From JAHELQ01 sp965603365 (GTDB lineage: Bacteria > Acidobacteriota > Aminicenantia > UBA2199): a stretch of 59,068 nt of DNA. The notes beneath the pieces are model-generated. The model searched no databases. It saw only the letters and a program-made list of their open reading frames with translations, and was not told the origin of the DNA. The translations under genes and the position numbers were made by a program. Shown here piece by piece: positions 52,795 through 59,068 of this stretch; within the stretch, counting starts at the first letter, position 1, and the number at the start of each line of letters is the position of its first letter. Where the stretch lies: NCBI GenBank assembly GCA_965603365.1, contig CBFDCR010000029.1, forward strand, positions 1 to 59,068, given 5' to 3'.

Positions 52795-53289
52795 ATGACG
52801 ATGTCTAAATTAATTAAGAGAAAATCGCTGGTGTTAGTGACATTGGCAGCCTTTTTATATACGGTCTTTTCTTTGCCTCTGTTTTCCCAGGAACAGGCCG
52901 GCAATGTTATGGGATTTGTCTATAAGAAAGACGGCAAGAAGCCTGTAAAGGATTCTGTAGTGATCCTGCAAAATGCCGACCGGGATGCGGATAAAAAGCG
53001 ATATAAGTCCGAACCCACCGGTGATGCCGGGGATTATCGTATTTACAATTTGCCGGTGGGAATGTACAAGGCAGCCGTGAAGATTAAATCCGGCCGGATG
53101 TTTTACCCCTTGAGTGTCATCACCATCGGTGCCGGCAGGACCAGTATACGCTCTTTTTATCTGGTGCCCAAATATCTCCTGGGCTGGATCTGGCCTTGCG
53201 GTATAGCCATGGTGGCTTCCGGTACGGCGGTAATATTGAAGCTTACCAAGAAAAAGGAAGAGGAAGAGGTCAGTCCCACCCAGAGATAG
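52795..53289 (+). CDS. small secreted beta-sandwich protein, second copy
   Basis: A 164-residue protein with a signal peptide (about residues 1-31, SLPLFSQ) and the same fold pattern: GNVMGFVYKKDGKKPVKDSVVILQNAD, DAGDYRIYNLPVGMYKAAVKI, RSFYLVPKYLLGWIWPCGIAM with a C-terminal helix and a Lys/Glu-rich tail. Shared marks with the upstream gene are VYKK(N/D)G, SEPT(D/G)D and the RSFY-(I/L)-(R/V)-P-K string. Start 52795 or 52801; both have a GAGG/AGGG site. Confidence 0.7.
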   Translation: MTMSKLIKRKSLVLVTLAAFLYTVFSLPLFSQEQAGNVMGFVYKKDGKKPVKDSVVILQNADRDADKKRYKSEPTGDAGDYRIYNLPVGMYKAAVKIKSGRMFYPLSVITIGAGRTSIRSFYLVPKYLLGWIWPCGIAMVASGTAVILKLTKKKEEEEVSPTQR

Positions 53290-53290
53290 G

Positions 53291-53352
53291 CTGTTTGACT
53301 GGTTTAACTGGTTTAATTCGTTCAACTGGGTCGATTGATTCGATTGGTTGAA
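53291..53352 (+). repeat. degenerate 9-bp tandem repeat in intergenic leader
   Basis: After a first 8-bp unit (53291-53298), six 9-bp units run from 53299 to 53352: CTGGTTTAA twice, TTCGTTCAA, CTGGGTCGA, TTGATTCGA and TTGGTTGAA. It fills the space between the second beta-sandwich gene and the barrel gene and resembles the two-unit repeat at 870-887. Confidence 0.7.
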
Positions 53353-53368
53353 CTTTTTCGTAAATCTG

Positions 53369-54574
53369 ATGAAGAAATTAGTTTTTTTAATACTGTTGGT
53401 GACGGTAGGGAATTTCCTGGGGGCGGACGACTTTTTCAAGGTGAAAGAAAAAATCATCAACACATCCCGCTTTCGGATCGCCTCTTTTTATATCACCCCC
53501 TTATTGACCGTCGAGAATCTCGGCTATACCAGTAATATCTATGCCTATGAAAACATCGCCGAACCCGACTGGACTGCGGATCTGGGGCTGGATATCAGCT
53601 TAGCCAAAATTCTGGCAAAGCGGTTCATATTGCTGGTTAACGAGCACCCTTACTATTCGTTTTACCTTAAAAATGAGGCTGAACGGGCCTTTAACAACCG
53701 GTTCCAATTTTACCTCTACACCTATCTCGGGCGTTTGAATCTGAACTATAAGATGGAGATCAACTATATCAGCTCTCGACCCACCAGCGAATTCGGCGCC
53801 AGGGTACGTACCCGAAGCCGTAGCGATACCATCTCTCTTGATATCGGACGGCACGACAATTTTTTTATGAATGTTTACGTGGGCTGGAAGGAGATTGATT
53901 TTAAGGATGAACGGTATCTGGCGGATTATAATTTGGGGGACGTTTTGAACCGCCAGGAGAGGCAGGCGGGCGTCAATCTAAATAAAATTATCTTTTCCAA
54001 TACCCGCCTCTTCCTGAATTACGAGTACTTCGACTATCGATTTGCCAATTTAGCCGATAGAGATGGAGACGGAAGCCTGGTTCTGGTGGGCCTTGGTTTT
54101 CCGGAAATAGGCCGTGTTACCGGGACTATACGCCTGGGATATAAATTTTACCGACCCGGCAATCCTCTATTTGAAAATTATTCTGCCCCTTTTGGCTCGG
54201 GCAGGGTTTCGCTGACAGTTTTTCGAAGGCTCCGACTTCATCTTAATTACTTGCTGGATAACTTCTTTTCCTTTTACCAGCCGGACCAATATTATCAAGA
54301 GCAGTCCATAGAGGCGGGATTTGACTATTATCTGAGCCGGAATTTGAAGCTGGGTTACCATTATTCGTATGGGATATTGGCATTTAAAACCCTGAAAGAC
54401 AGCCTTGAGAAGCGGCGGGATCATTTCAGGAGATCCAGATTTTTCGTGGGGCTAAGGATTTTTAAAGATGTAGGTATCGGCCTGGAATATTCGAGATATC
54501 GGGCTGATTCGGATCGATTTGAATTTATCCGCAGTTACGATTTTATTGGAGGTTACATTACCCATGAGTTTTAA
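53369..54574 (+). CDS. outer-membrane beta-barrel protein of the export locus
   Basis: A 401-residue protein with a signal peptide (MKKLVFLILLVTVGNFLGA) and then many alternating aromatic/polar strands typical of a beta-barrel: NLGYTSNIYAYEN, LNYKMEINYISSR, LGYKFYRPGNPLFENYSA, LKLGYHYSYGILAF, ending in a Tyr/Phe-rich strand (YDFIGGYITHEF) with terminal Phe, the usual barrel-assembly signal. Such barrels accompany Wza in many exopolysaccharide loci. Start ATG 53369 is preferred to a TTG at 53348 lying in the repeat. It overlaps the Wza-like gene by 11 bases. Confidence 0.78.
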   Translation: MKKLVFLILLVTVGNFLGADDFFKVKEKIINTSRFRIASFYITPLLTVENLGYTSNIYAYENIAEPDWTADLGLDISLAKILAKRFILLVNEHPYYSFYLKNEAERAFNNRFQFYLYTYLGRLNLNYKMEINYISSRPTSEFGARVRTRSRSDTISLDIGRHDNFFMNVYVGWKEIDFKDERYLADYNLGDVLNRQERQAGVNLNKIIFSNTRLFLNYEYFDYRFANLADRDGDGSLVLVGLGFPEIGRVTGTIRLGYKFYRPGNPLFENYSAPFGSGRVSLTVFRRLRLHLNYLLDNFFSFYQPDQYYQEQSIEAGFDYYLSRNLKLGYHYSYGILAFKTLKDSLEKRRDHFRRSRFFVGLRIFKDVGIGLEYSRYRADSDRFEFIRSYDFIGGYITHEF

Positions 54575-55409
54575 AAGGACACTCATCGTCTTTTATGTAT
54601 TGGCGGCATCGATATTTTCCTTTGGACTGGAGAACCAGGAGAACAAAGATTATGCTTATACAATTGGACCTAAAGATCTGCTGACCATCAATGTGTTTGA
54701 GGTTCCGGAATTAAATATAACCGTAAGGGTCTCGGCGGATGGCGCTATCGTCCTACCGTTGGTGGGAGTCGTCAATGTGGCCGGGTTGAGCCGTGCCCAG
54801 GCGGAAGAAGAGTTGGCTGCCCTGCTGGAAAAGAGTTATTTGAAAAATGCCCAGGTGACGATTTTTATCAAGGAGTACCAGAGCCAGCGGGTATCGGTGA
54901 TCGGGGCCGTACAAAAGCCCGGCAGTTATGAACTCATCGGCAAGCAGACGCTGCTGCAGCTCATTTCCTTAGCCGGGGGCCTTACCGGTGCGGTGGCCGA
55001 TCGGATTATCGTGATCCGGCAGTATAAGGATGGCAAGAGTGCCTCGTTGACCATTGATCTGAATGAGCTGATGATGAAGGGGGAGGCTAAGCTAAACATC
55101 CCCTTGCAGGCCGGAGATATCGTGAATGTGCCGGAAGAACGCACCATCGATGTGTACGTTTTCGGCCAGGTCAAGAATCCCGGCAATATCAAGGTCAAGA
55201 CCGGCAGGCAGGTCACCATCCTCAAGGTGATTGCCCAGGCCGGCGGTTTTGCCGAACGGGCCCGCAGGGGTGGGGTGCTGGTGACCCGCATCGTTAAGGG
55301 CAAGGAGACCAAGATCAAGGTGAATGTCAAGAAGATTATCCGGGGCAAACAACCGGATTTCGAGATTCTCCCCGGCGACGTCGTCTTCGTCCCCGAAAGC
55401 ATTTTATAA
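54564..55409 (+). CDS. polysaccharide export protein, Wza/SLBB family
   Basis: A 281-residue exported protein. The signal peptide (about 1-20, FYVLAASIFSFG) lacks the lipobox Cys of classical Wza. Then come the poly-export domain YTIGPKDLLTINVFEVPELN, VRVSADGAIVLPLVGVVNVAGLSRAQAEEEL (marks DGAIxLPLVG), and two SLBB units (RVSVIGAVQKPGSYEL, VYVFGQVKNPGNIKV). It forms the outer export channel. ATG 54564 has GGAGG 11 bases upstream and is chosen over a TTG at 54519. Confidence 0.9.
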   Translation: MSFKRTLIVFYVLAASIFSFGLENQENKDYAYTIGPKDLLTINVFEVPELNITVRVSADGAIVLPLVGVVNVAGLSRAQAEEELAALLEKSYLKNAQVTIFIKEYQSQRVSVIGAVQKPGSYELIGKQTLLQLISLAGGLTGAVADRIIVIRQYKDGKSASLTIDLNELMMKGEAKLNIPLQAGDIVNVPEERTIDVYVFGQVKNPGNIKVKTGRQVTILKVIAQAGGFAERARRGGVLVTRIVKGKETKIKVNVKKIIRGKQPDFEILPGDVVFVPESIL

Positions 55410-55418
55410 GCCATTCTA

Positions 55419-56822
55419 TCATTGATTTTTTAAAAATCTACGGATCAATTCTCCGGTTTGGTTGAGGGCTTGGAGGGCTAGACCGCCGCAGTAGAGGGTA
55501 AGGAAATCGAGGGTTAAGGTTTTGTCCTTATGATATAATTTCAGGGCGGTCTTTTCGATTACCGGCTGCAGGGCGAACAGTTTCGCTTCAAATTGCTGCC
55601 AGATGGGCAGGACTTTAGATATCGTCGGGGAAAAATCGGCTTCCACTATATCCGTTAAATTCCTGAAATTCCAATAAGCGGAAGCGGCGTCAAAATGGGG
55701 CCCGGCGGTCCGGAGGGGTGCGGGGATCTGTTGGATGCCGAAGTAATAGGGGACATAGGGGGTGGTTAAGGCCGGACCGGTGCTCGCCCACATGACCGCA
55801 CCGACCTCCACCGGCAGCCAGCTTCGCAGTTGGATCACGTCGGTGTGAACGGTATTGAAGATGCCGATGGCCCGCTCTGACGATCCTTTAGCTGTATCGA
55901 ATTCAGTACCCTGGTAATGATCCCGCAGGATGGATGTTAACATTTCCAGGGAGATTTTCCGGTCCGGTTTGAGAAATAGGGGATGTTCTCGAGATCTGGG
56001 ATTCTGTTTAAGGGAGGGGGTGAGCAGGCTCTGAATCCGCCACACCCGGCGGGAATTGTAATACGGGTTGTCGGGTCTGGCCTTGCCGCCGAAGGTACGG
56101 GCAAAGTGGAAAGGCCCCTTTCGGGGTTTCCACAGCCCTGCTTTGACAATATACTCTTTCAGGTAGGGGGGGGTTATATAGTTTTCTTTATCGTCGAAGT
56201 CGATGATGCCGATCCGGTAGCCGTTGGCCGCCGCTAAGTAACTGTCCTTGGGAACCCGGACTGCCGCCCAGCAGCGGCCTCCGCCGGCCTCGATGTACCA
56301 GACTTCATCGCCGTCCGCCACCCCCACGCCGCTGGGGTAGGCGATGCCGTGGGTGGAATACATCTGGCCCATTATTTTCACGCACTGTCGGGCGGTTTTA
56401 GAACGCTGCAGGGCGATATAACGAATATGACCGGATACCCCTTGCTTCACCAGGGGGTCCCGCTGCCGCGCCAGGTCGCTGCGGTCGTCCTTATAGGATT
56501 GACCGCCGCCTATGGCCACGCCGTGTTCGTTAATCGCCACCGCATCCCCTTCGCTGAAGCCGTAATGGCAGTTCATGATGAGCATGCGGTAGGTTCGTGC
56601 CGCCCCGGCCGCCGGTTGGGCCATGCCGGGAACGATCTGAATCAGGGAGGCGACCCTTTCCGGCAGGTCGTTGTTGTGGGCCAGCAGCACCGAGCCATCA
56701 ACGCTGGCCCGCTTCCCCACCATCACCAGCGTGCAGGACATGACGGTGGAGGGGAAGAGGTATAGTCCCACCAGAAAAAGGGTGACCGCCAGGGTATGTG
56801 ACGTTTTGATTCGCCGTGTCAT
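55419..56822 (-). CDS. C69-family dipeptidase (PepD-type), secreted
   Basis: A 467-residue protein, convergent with the Wza gene (9-bp gap). A signal peptide (TRRIKTSHTLAVTLFLVGLYLFPSTVMS) leads to Cys30, which would become the N-terminal nucleophile of this Ntn-type peptidase; SCTLVMVGKRASVDGSVLLAHNND is the family start (marks CT-VGKxASxDGSV). Later marks include INEHGVAIGG, GVGVADGDEVWYIEAGGG and EVGAVMWASTGPALTTPYVPYY. It splits dipeptides outside the cytoplasm. ATG 56822 is chosen since MTRRIK suits a signal peptide; ATG 56840 is possible. Confidence 0.88.
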   Translation of the reverse strand: MTRRIKTSHTLAVTLFLVGLYLFPSTVMSCTLVMVGKRASVDGSVLLAHNNDLPERVASLIQIVPGMAQPAAGAARTYRMLIMNCHYGFSEGDAVAINEHGVAIGGGQSYKDDRSDLARQRDPLVKQGVSGHIRYIALQRSKTARQCVKIMGQMYSTHGIAYPSGVGVADGDEVWYIEAGGGRCWAAVRVPKDSYLAAANGYRIGIIDFDDKENYITPPYLKEYIVKAGLWKPRKGPFHFARTFGGKARPDNPYYNSRRVWRIQSLLTPSLKQNPRSREHPLFLKPDRKISLEMLTSILRDHYQGTEFDTAKGSSERAIGIFNTVHTDVIQLRSWLPVEVGAVMWASTGPALTTPYVPYYFGIQQIPAPLRTAGPHFDAASAYWNFRNLTDIVEADFSPTISKVLPIWQQFEAKLFALQPVIEKTALKLYHKDKTLTLDFLTLYCGGLALQALNQTGELIRRFLKNQ

Positions 56823-56901
56823 ATCTTTATCATATACCATCCTGAAAAAAAATCAAATCAACGGCGGTTTACTTTTTTTTTGAAATGGGTTATAAAGAGA
56901 C

Positions 56902-57303
56902 ATGACGAAATTCAATGACGACGGCGGCTGTTTTGTGTGCGGGCCTAAAAACGACAGGGGGCTTCACCTGAGTTTTAAGGAGAATAAACAGCAAGATCTG
57001 GTGGAGTCGGAGGTGAACTTTCCCCGAGAGTTCCAGGGTTGGGGCCAGGTGGTGCACGGCGGCCTGATCTCCACCGTACTGGATGAGGTCATGATCAAGG
57101 CGGCGGTATTAAAAGGGTTTAAGTGTGTCACCGCCGAGATCAACGTGAAATTTAAGCAACCGGCCAATACCGGCGAGATCTTTAAGCTGACCGGCAGGGT
57201 AAAGGAGGTCAAACGGAAACTCATTTTTACCGAGGGGCGGCTGCGGGATCGACAAAATAACGTCCTTGCCTCGGCAACTGCCAGGCTGTTTATTGTAACT
57301 TGA
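56902..57303 (+). CDS. PaaI-type hotdog thioesterase
   Basis: A 133-residue hotdog-fold protein: CFVCGPKNDRGLHLSF at the N-terminus, GWGQVVHGGLISTVLDEVM (HGG-x8-E-type active region, about 47-64), CVTAEINVKFKQPANTGEIF and VLASATARLFIV. PaaI-type enzymes hydrolyse acyl-CoA thioesters. It is divergent from the dipeptidase; substrate unknown. Confidence 0.88.
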   Translation: MTKFNDDGGCFVCGPKNDRGLHLSFKENKQQDLVESEVNFPREFQGWGQVVHGGLISTVLDEVMIKAAVLKGFKCVTAEINVKFKQPANTGEIFKLTGRVKEVKRKLIFTEGRLRDRQNNVLASATARLFIVT

Positions 57304-57319
57304 GCGCATTTTTTCCGGC

Positions 57320-57781
57320 ATGGAAACAATTACCTTTGAAGTTAAGTCCCCGTTGAGATTCCAACTGGATCTGGTGGAGTTCCCGGAACTGAGTTCACCG
57401 GTAAATTGGGTACAGAAGGGGATCGATATTTTAAAGGGGCGTTTTCCCCGGGTTCTGAATTACCTCTCCAGGCAAAAAATTTTATCCCAACTGAAAAATT
57501 ACCGGATCGTATTCAAGACCCATAAACGGACGAGCCAGGAGAGGCTCAGGCATATTTTGAAGATCTGGCTGCAAAAGGAGAAGGCCAAGCGGTTGATCCT
57601 GGTCATTATAGAGGCGCTGATTCTGCCTTTCACGCCAATCCTGGCCATCTTGCCGGGTCCCAATGTTTTCTTCTACGTCCCCGCCCTCCTCTTCTATTTT
57701 CACCTCCGCTCCTACCTGGGATTAAAAAAGGTAGCGGTAGATGAGTTAAAGATCGAAATTCTCCCCCCCAATTCACAATAA
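57320..57781 (+). CDS. small predicted membrane protein
   Basis: A 153-residue protein of unknown function. The first ~90 residues are basic and amphipathic; a hydrophobic part (about 93-132) contains ILPFTPILAILPGPNVFFYVPALLFYFHLRSYLG. The PGPNVFFY motif recalls the mitochondrial K+-H+ exchange-related (KHE1) family, but this is only a faint resemblance. It follows the thioesterase by 16 bases and may share its transcript. Confidence 0.55.
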   Translation: METITFEVKSPLRFQLDLVEFPELSSPVNWVQKGIDILKGRFPRVLNYLSRQKILSQLKNYRIVFKTHKRTSQERLRHILKIWLQKEKAKRLILVIIEALILPFTPILAILPGPNVFFYVPALLFYFHLRSYLGLKKVAVDELKIEILPPNSQ

Positions 57782-57795
57782 ACAATAACCAATAA
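57775..57795 (+). repeat. three 7-bp tandem units
   Basis: ACAATAA (57775-57781), ACAATAA (57782-57788) and CCAATAA (57789-57795) form a period-7 repeat over the stop codon of the small membrane protein gene. Confidence 0.5.
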
Positions 57796-57843
57796 CCGGC
57801 GAAAAATTTCTCCTCTCCCCAATTTCCCCTCACCCAGACACAA

Positions 57844-57863
57844 GGGACGCAGATCTGCGTCCC
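57844..57863. repeat. perfect 20-bp palindrome
   Basis: GGGACGCAGA (57844-57853) is followed at once by its exact complement TCTGCGTCCC (57854-57863). A partly matching piece, AGATCTGCGCGTCC, recurs at 58052-58065. It may be a REP-like element or a regulator site. No poly-T follows, so a terminator is unlikely. Confidence 0.7.
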
Positions 57864-57877
57864 CTACAACCTCAACC

Positions 57878-58003
57878 ATTCATATTGAAACCTGATCGAT
57901 TCATATTCAAATATCAAAGATTGAGCTCGTGACCTCAACATTTGACTTCGTGACCTCAATAATTGAGCTCACGACCTGAACAATTCAGCTTTCAAATTCA
58001 ACC
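57878..58003. repeat. degenerate 21-bp tandem repeat, block 1
   Basis: Six contiguous 21-bp units (57878, 57899, 57920, 57941, 57962, 57983). At the same offset each carries a hexamer: ACCTGA, ATATCA, ACCTCA, ACCTCA, ACCTGA, AATTCA at 57890 and then every 21 bp. This lies in the 354-bp gene-free gap 57782-58135, which also holds the palindrome and a promoter but no convincing gene. Confidence 0.75.
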
Positions 58004-58089
58004 ACTGACCGGTTTCAGAAAAATAGGGGAAAAATAGGGGACAGTCTAGAGATCTGCGCGTCCTCCTCAGGCTTCTTTTTTGTTTATTA

Positions 58090-58118
58090 TTGACAAATGG
58101 TGGCGTTCCGATTAATAT
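58090..58118 (+). promoter_or_regulatory. sigma-70-type promoter for the antitoxin gene
   Basis: TTGACA (58090-58095), a 17-bp spacer and TAATAT (58113-58118) lie 18 bp before ATG 58136. A GGGGAGGAG ribosome site (58122-58130) follows. The perfect -35 makes this a good promoter candidate. Confidence 0.65.
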
Positions 58119-58135
58119 AGTGGGGAGGAGAAAAA

Positions 58136-58360
58136 ATGTTATCGGTAAGAGGTATTTATCAGAAGGGTGAAATTAAGCTCAAAGAGCAGGTGCCTGGAGA
58201 TAGAGAGATTCCGGTTATTGTCACATTTTTAGAGGAAGTAGAGAATATAGAAGATACTCAAAAGACCACAAAAAAATACCGGTTTTCCGATCTGGCCGGG
58301 AAGCTGAAATGGAGCGGTAACGCTGTGGCCCAGCAACGGACTCTTCGAGATGAATGGTAA
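58136..58360 (+). CDS. VapB-like/DUF2281-type antitoxin
   Basis: A 74-residue protein: SVRGIYQKGEIKLKEQVPGDREIPVIVTFLEE is the beta-rich half (marks VRGIYxxGEIKL and VIVTFLE), while the C-terminal FSDLAGKLKWSGNAVAQQRTLRDEW would wrap the toxin. Small antitoxins with this VRGIYxxGxIKL start are paired with PIN-domain toxins. The next frame, overlapping by 11 bases, is a broken PIN gene. Confidence 0.75.
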   Translation: MLSVRGIYQKGEIKLKEQVPGDREIPVIVTFLEEVENIEDTQKTTKKYRFSDLAGKLKWSGNAVAQQRTLRDEW

Positions 58361-58585
58361 AAGATTTTTACTGGACACGAATGCCATTGTTTCACTTCTT
58401 GAAGGCAACACGGCACTGGTTGAATGTGTAGAAGAAGCAGAATGGGTGGGAATCTCCATCATATCTAAGATAGAGTTTCTTGCCTTCCCGGGTTGAATGA
58501 ATGTATACTTATCACTGCGGATAAGCAATTGCATCAAGTAGATGAAATAGAAACACTTTCTTTTGCAGACGAAGTAGGGGAGTAA
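58350..58585 (+). pseudogene. truncated VapC-like PIN-domain toxin
   Basis: From ATG 58350 the frame reads MNGKRFLLDTNAIVSLLEG with PIN motif LLDTN, then ISIISKIEFLAFPG with the second acidic residue, and stops at 58494-58496 after 48 residues. In another frame (58481-58585) the sequence continues as LPGLNECILITADKQLHQVDEIETLSFADE, where ITADKQL is the last PIN block. The middle ~50-60 residues of a normal VapC are missing and the frame is shifted, so the toxin is inactive. Confidence 0.78.
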
Positions 58586-58699
58586 AAAGGGGCATATGAA
58601 AAATACGGGGTAATATAGAAATCCGCCCCCCGTCCAAGAACTCTCCAGGTACTGCAAATCCCGAAAAAGAAAAGAGACAGACGGGACCGCCTCCGAATA

Positions 58700-59000
58700 A
58701 TTCATATTCACCCCTCACTTTTGCAGTAACTCTGTGACTCTGGACGTCACCCTTGATACTCCTGACGTCACCACTGACGCTTTGCACGTCAACTTTATGA
58801 TTTTTTCTTATAACCTGTATCACTTTGTACGTCAGCCTTATAACTCCGCACGTCACCGCTGACACTCGAAACGTCAACCTTGACACGGGACGTCAGCCCT
58901 GACACTTCGCACGTCACCGCTGACGTTTTGCAAGTCAACTTTGACGCTCGCGACGTCACCGGTGACGCTCTAAACGTCACCGCTGACACTCCGGGTTGTA
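58700..59000. repeat. degenerate 21-bp tandem repeat, block 2 (ACGTCA core)
   Basis: Hexamers at 58744, 58765, 58786, 58829, 58850, 58871, 58890, 58911, 58932 (AAGTCA), 58953 and 58974 are spaced 21, 21, 43, 21, 21, 19, 21, 21, 21, 21 bp; ten of eleven are exactly ACGTCA. The block starts at 58700 with ATTCATATTCA, which also opens the second unit of block 1. The 483-bp end region 58586-59068 holds this array and no convincing gene; 58586-58699 shows nothing I can identify. Confidence 0.8.
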
Positions 59001-59068
59001 CCTGCACGGAGGTGAGATAACTTTGGTTGGGAAAATGTTGCATTATTTGCAACTTTGGGCGTGGACAA

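Noticed and set aside
55424..55438. Terminator between the Wza and dipeptidase genes
   Set aside because: GATTTTT/AAAAATC is a perfect inverted repeat but with a one-base loop and no GC stem, and it lies inside the dipeptidase coding end.
57878..59000. CRISPR array
   Set aside because: Units are contiguous 21-bp degenerate repeats without unique spacers, and no cas gene is present.
58512..59052. Minus-strand open frames with a seven-residue periodic protein across the 21-bp array
   Set aside because: The periodicity follows from the DNA period of 21. Spacings of 43 and 19 bp shift the frame within the array, and there is no ribosome site or known domain.
59037..59053. Hairpin GTTGCA-TTATT-TGCAAC at the right edge
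   Set aside because: A six-base stem without a T tract; too short to call a terminator, and the context is cut off by the window edge.

Overview
The window is almost entirely one surface-polysaccharide locus. About 50 genes, from the left edge to 55409, lie on the + strand. Gaps are mostly tiny and there are many ATGA/GTGA-type overlaps, so the genes look transcribed in long operons. The envelope is Gram-negative: there is a Wza-type SLBB export protein, a probable outer-membrane beta-barrel, a membrane sugar-phosphate transferase, a Wzz/BY-kinase fusion and its PHP phosphatase. GC content is moderate, GTG/TTG starts are used, and no rRNA, tRNA or ribosomal-protein marker is present. The phylum therefore cannot be fixed from the sequence; an uncultured Gram-negative lineage is plausible.

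Layout. (1) 1-869: the cut-off end of a NodU-type carbamoyltransferase, then SxtJ-like and DUF5989-like small membrane proteins. (2) 909-9583: nucleotide-sugar genes (WbpE-like aminotransferase, RfbF, RfbG, RfbC-like epimerase, second DegT aminotransferase), an SGNH acyl-hydrolase/transferase, a methyltransferase with Cys-rich tail, and a Wzy-like polymerase. (3) 9558-15003: a FemAB-like protein, a low-GC cassette (ATP-grasp, PLP enzyme, GNAT) and the Wzx flippase. (4) 15006-27148: glycosyltransferases mixed with an adenylating enzyme (CapK type), a CapA protein, two further ATP-grasp ligases, an asparagine-synthetase-like protein and a GT-C/DPM-like pair. (5) 27213-30613: nucleotidyltransferase, LegB, LegC and GNAT, which fit an NDP-bacillosamine-type sugar. 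(6) 30615-39793: more FemAB proteins and glycosyltransferases, a YbhN-type membrane protein, a WbpG-like amidotransferase, a deacetylase-like protein and tandem DUF354 genes. (7) 39809-55409: assembly and export. A polyprenyl-phosphate sugar transferase is followed by a duplicated pair (O-antigen ligase-like + tetratricopeptide-like protein) on either side of the BY-kinase and phosphatase, then a TPR protein, two small beta-sandwich proteins, the barrel and Wza.

Together these read as a pathway that makes activated amino/deoxy sugars, builds a lipid-linked oligosaccharide, decorates it (acyl, carbamoyl and probably aminoacyl or amide groups), flips, polymerises and exports it, with chain length set by the kinase/phosphatase pair. 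The abundance of ATP-grasp, FemAB, asparagine-synthetase and adenylating enzymes suggests an amino-acid- or peptide-modified polysaccharide; that is an inference.

Right of 55409 the character changes: a C69 dipeptidase on the - strand, a thioesterase, a small membrane protein, and a degenerate intergenic zone. This zone holds a VapB-like antitoxin gene, a broken vapC, a perfect palindrome and two blocks of degenerate 21-bp tandem repeats with a conserved hexamer (ACGTCA in the second block).
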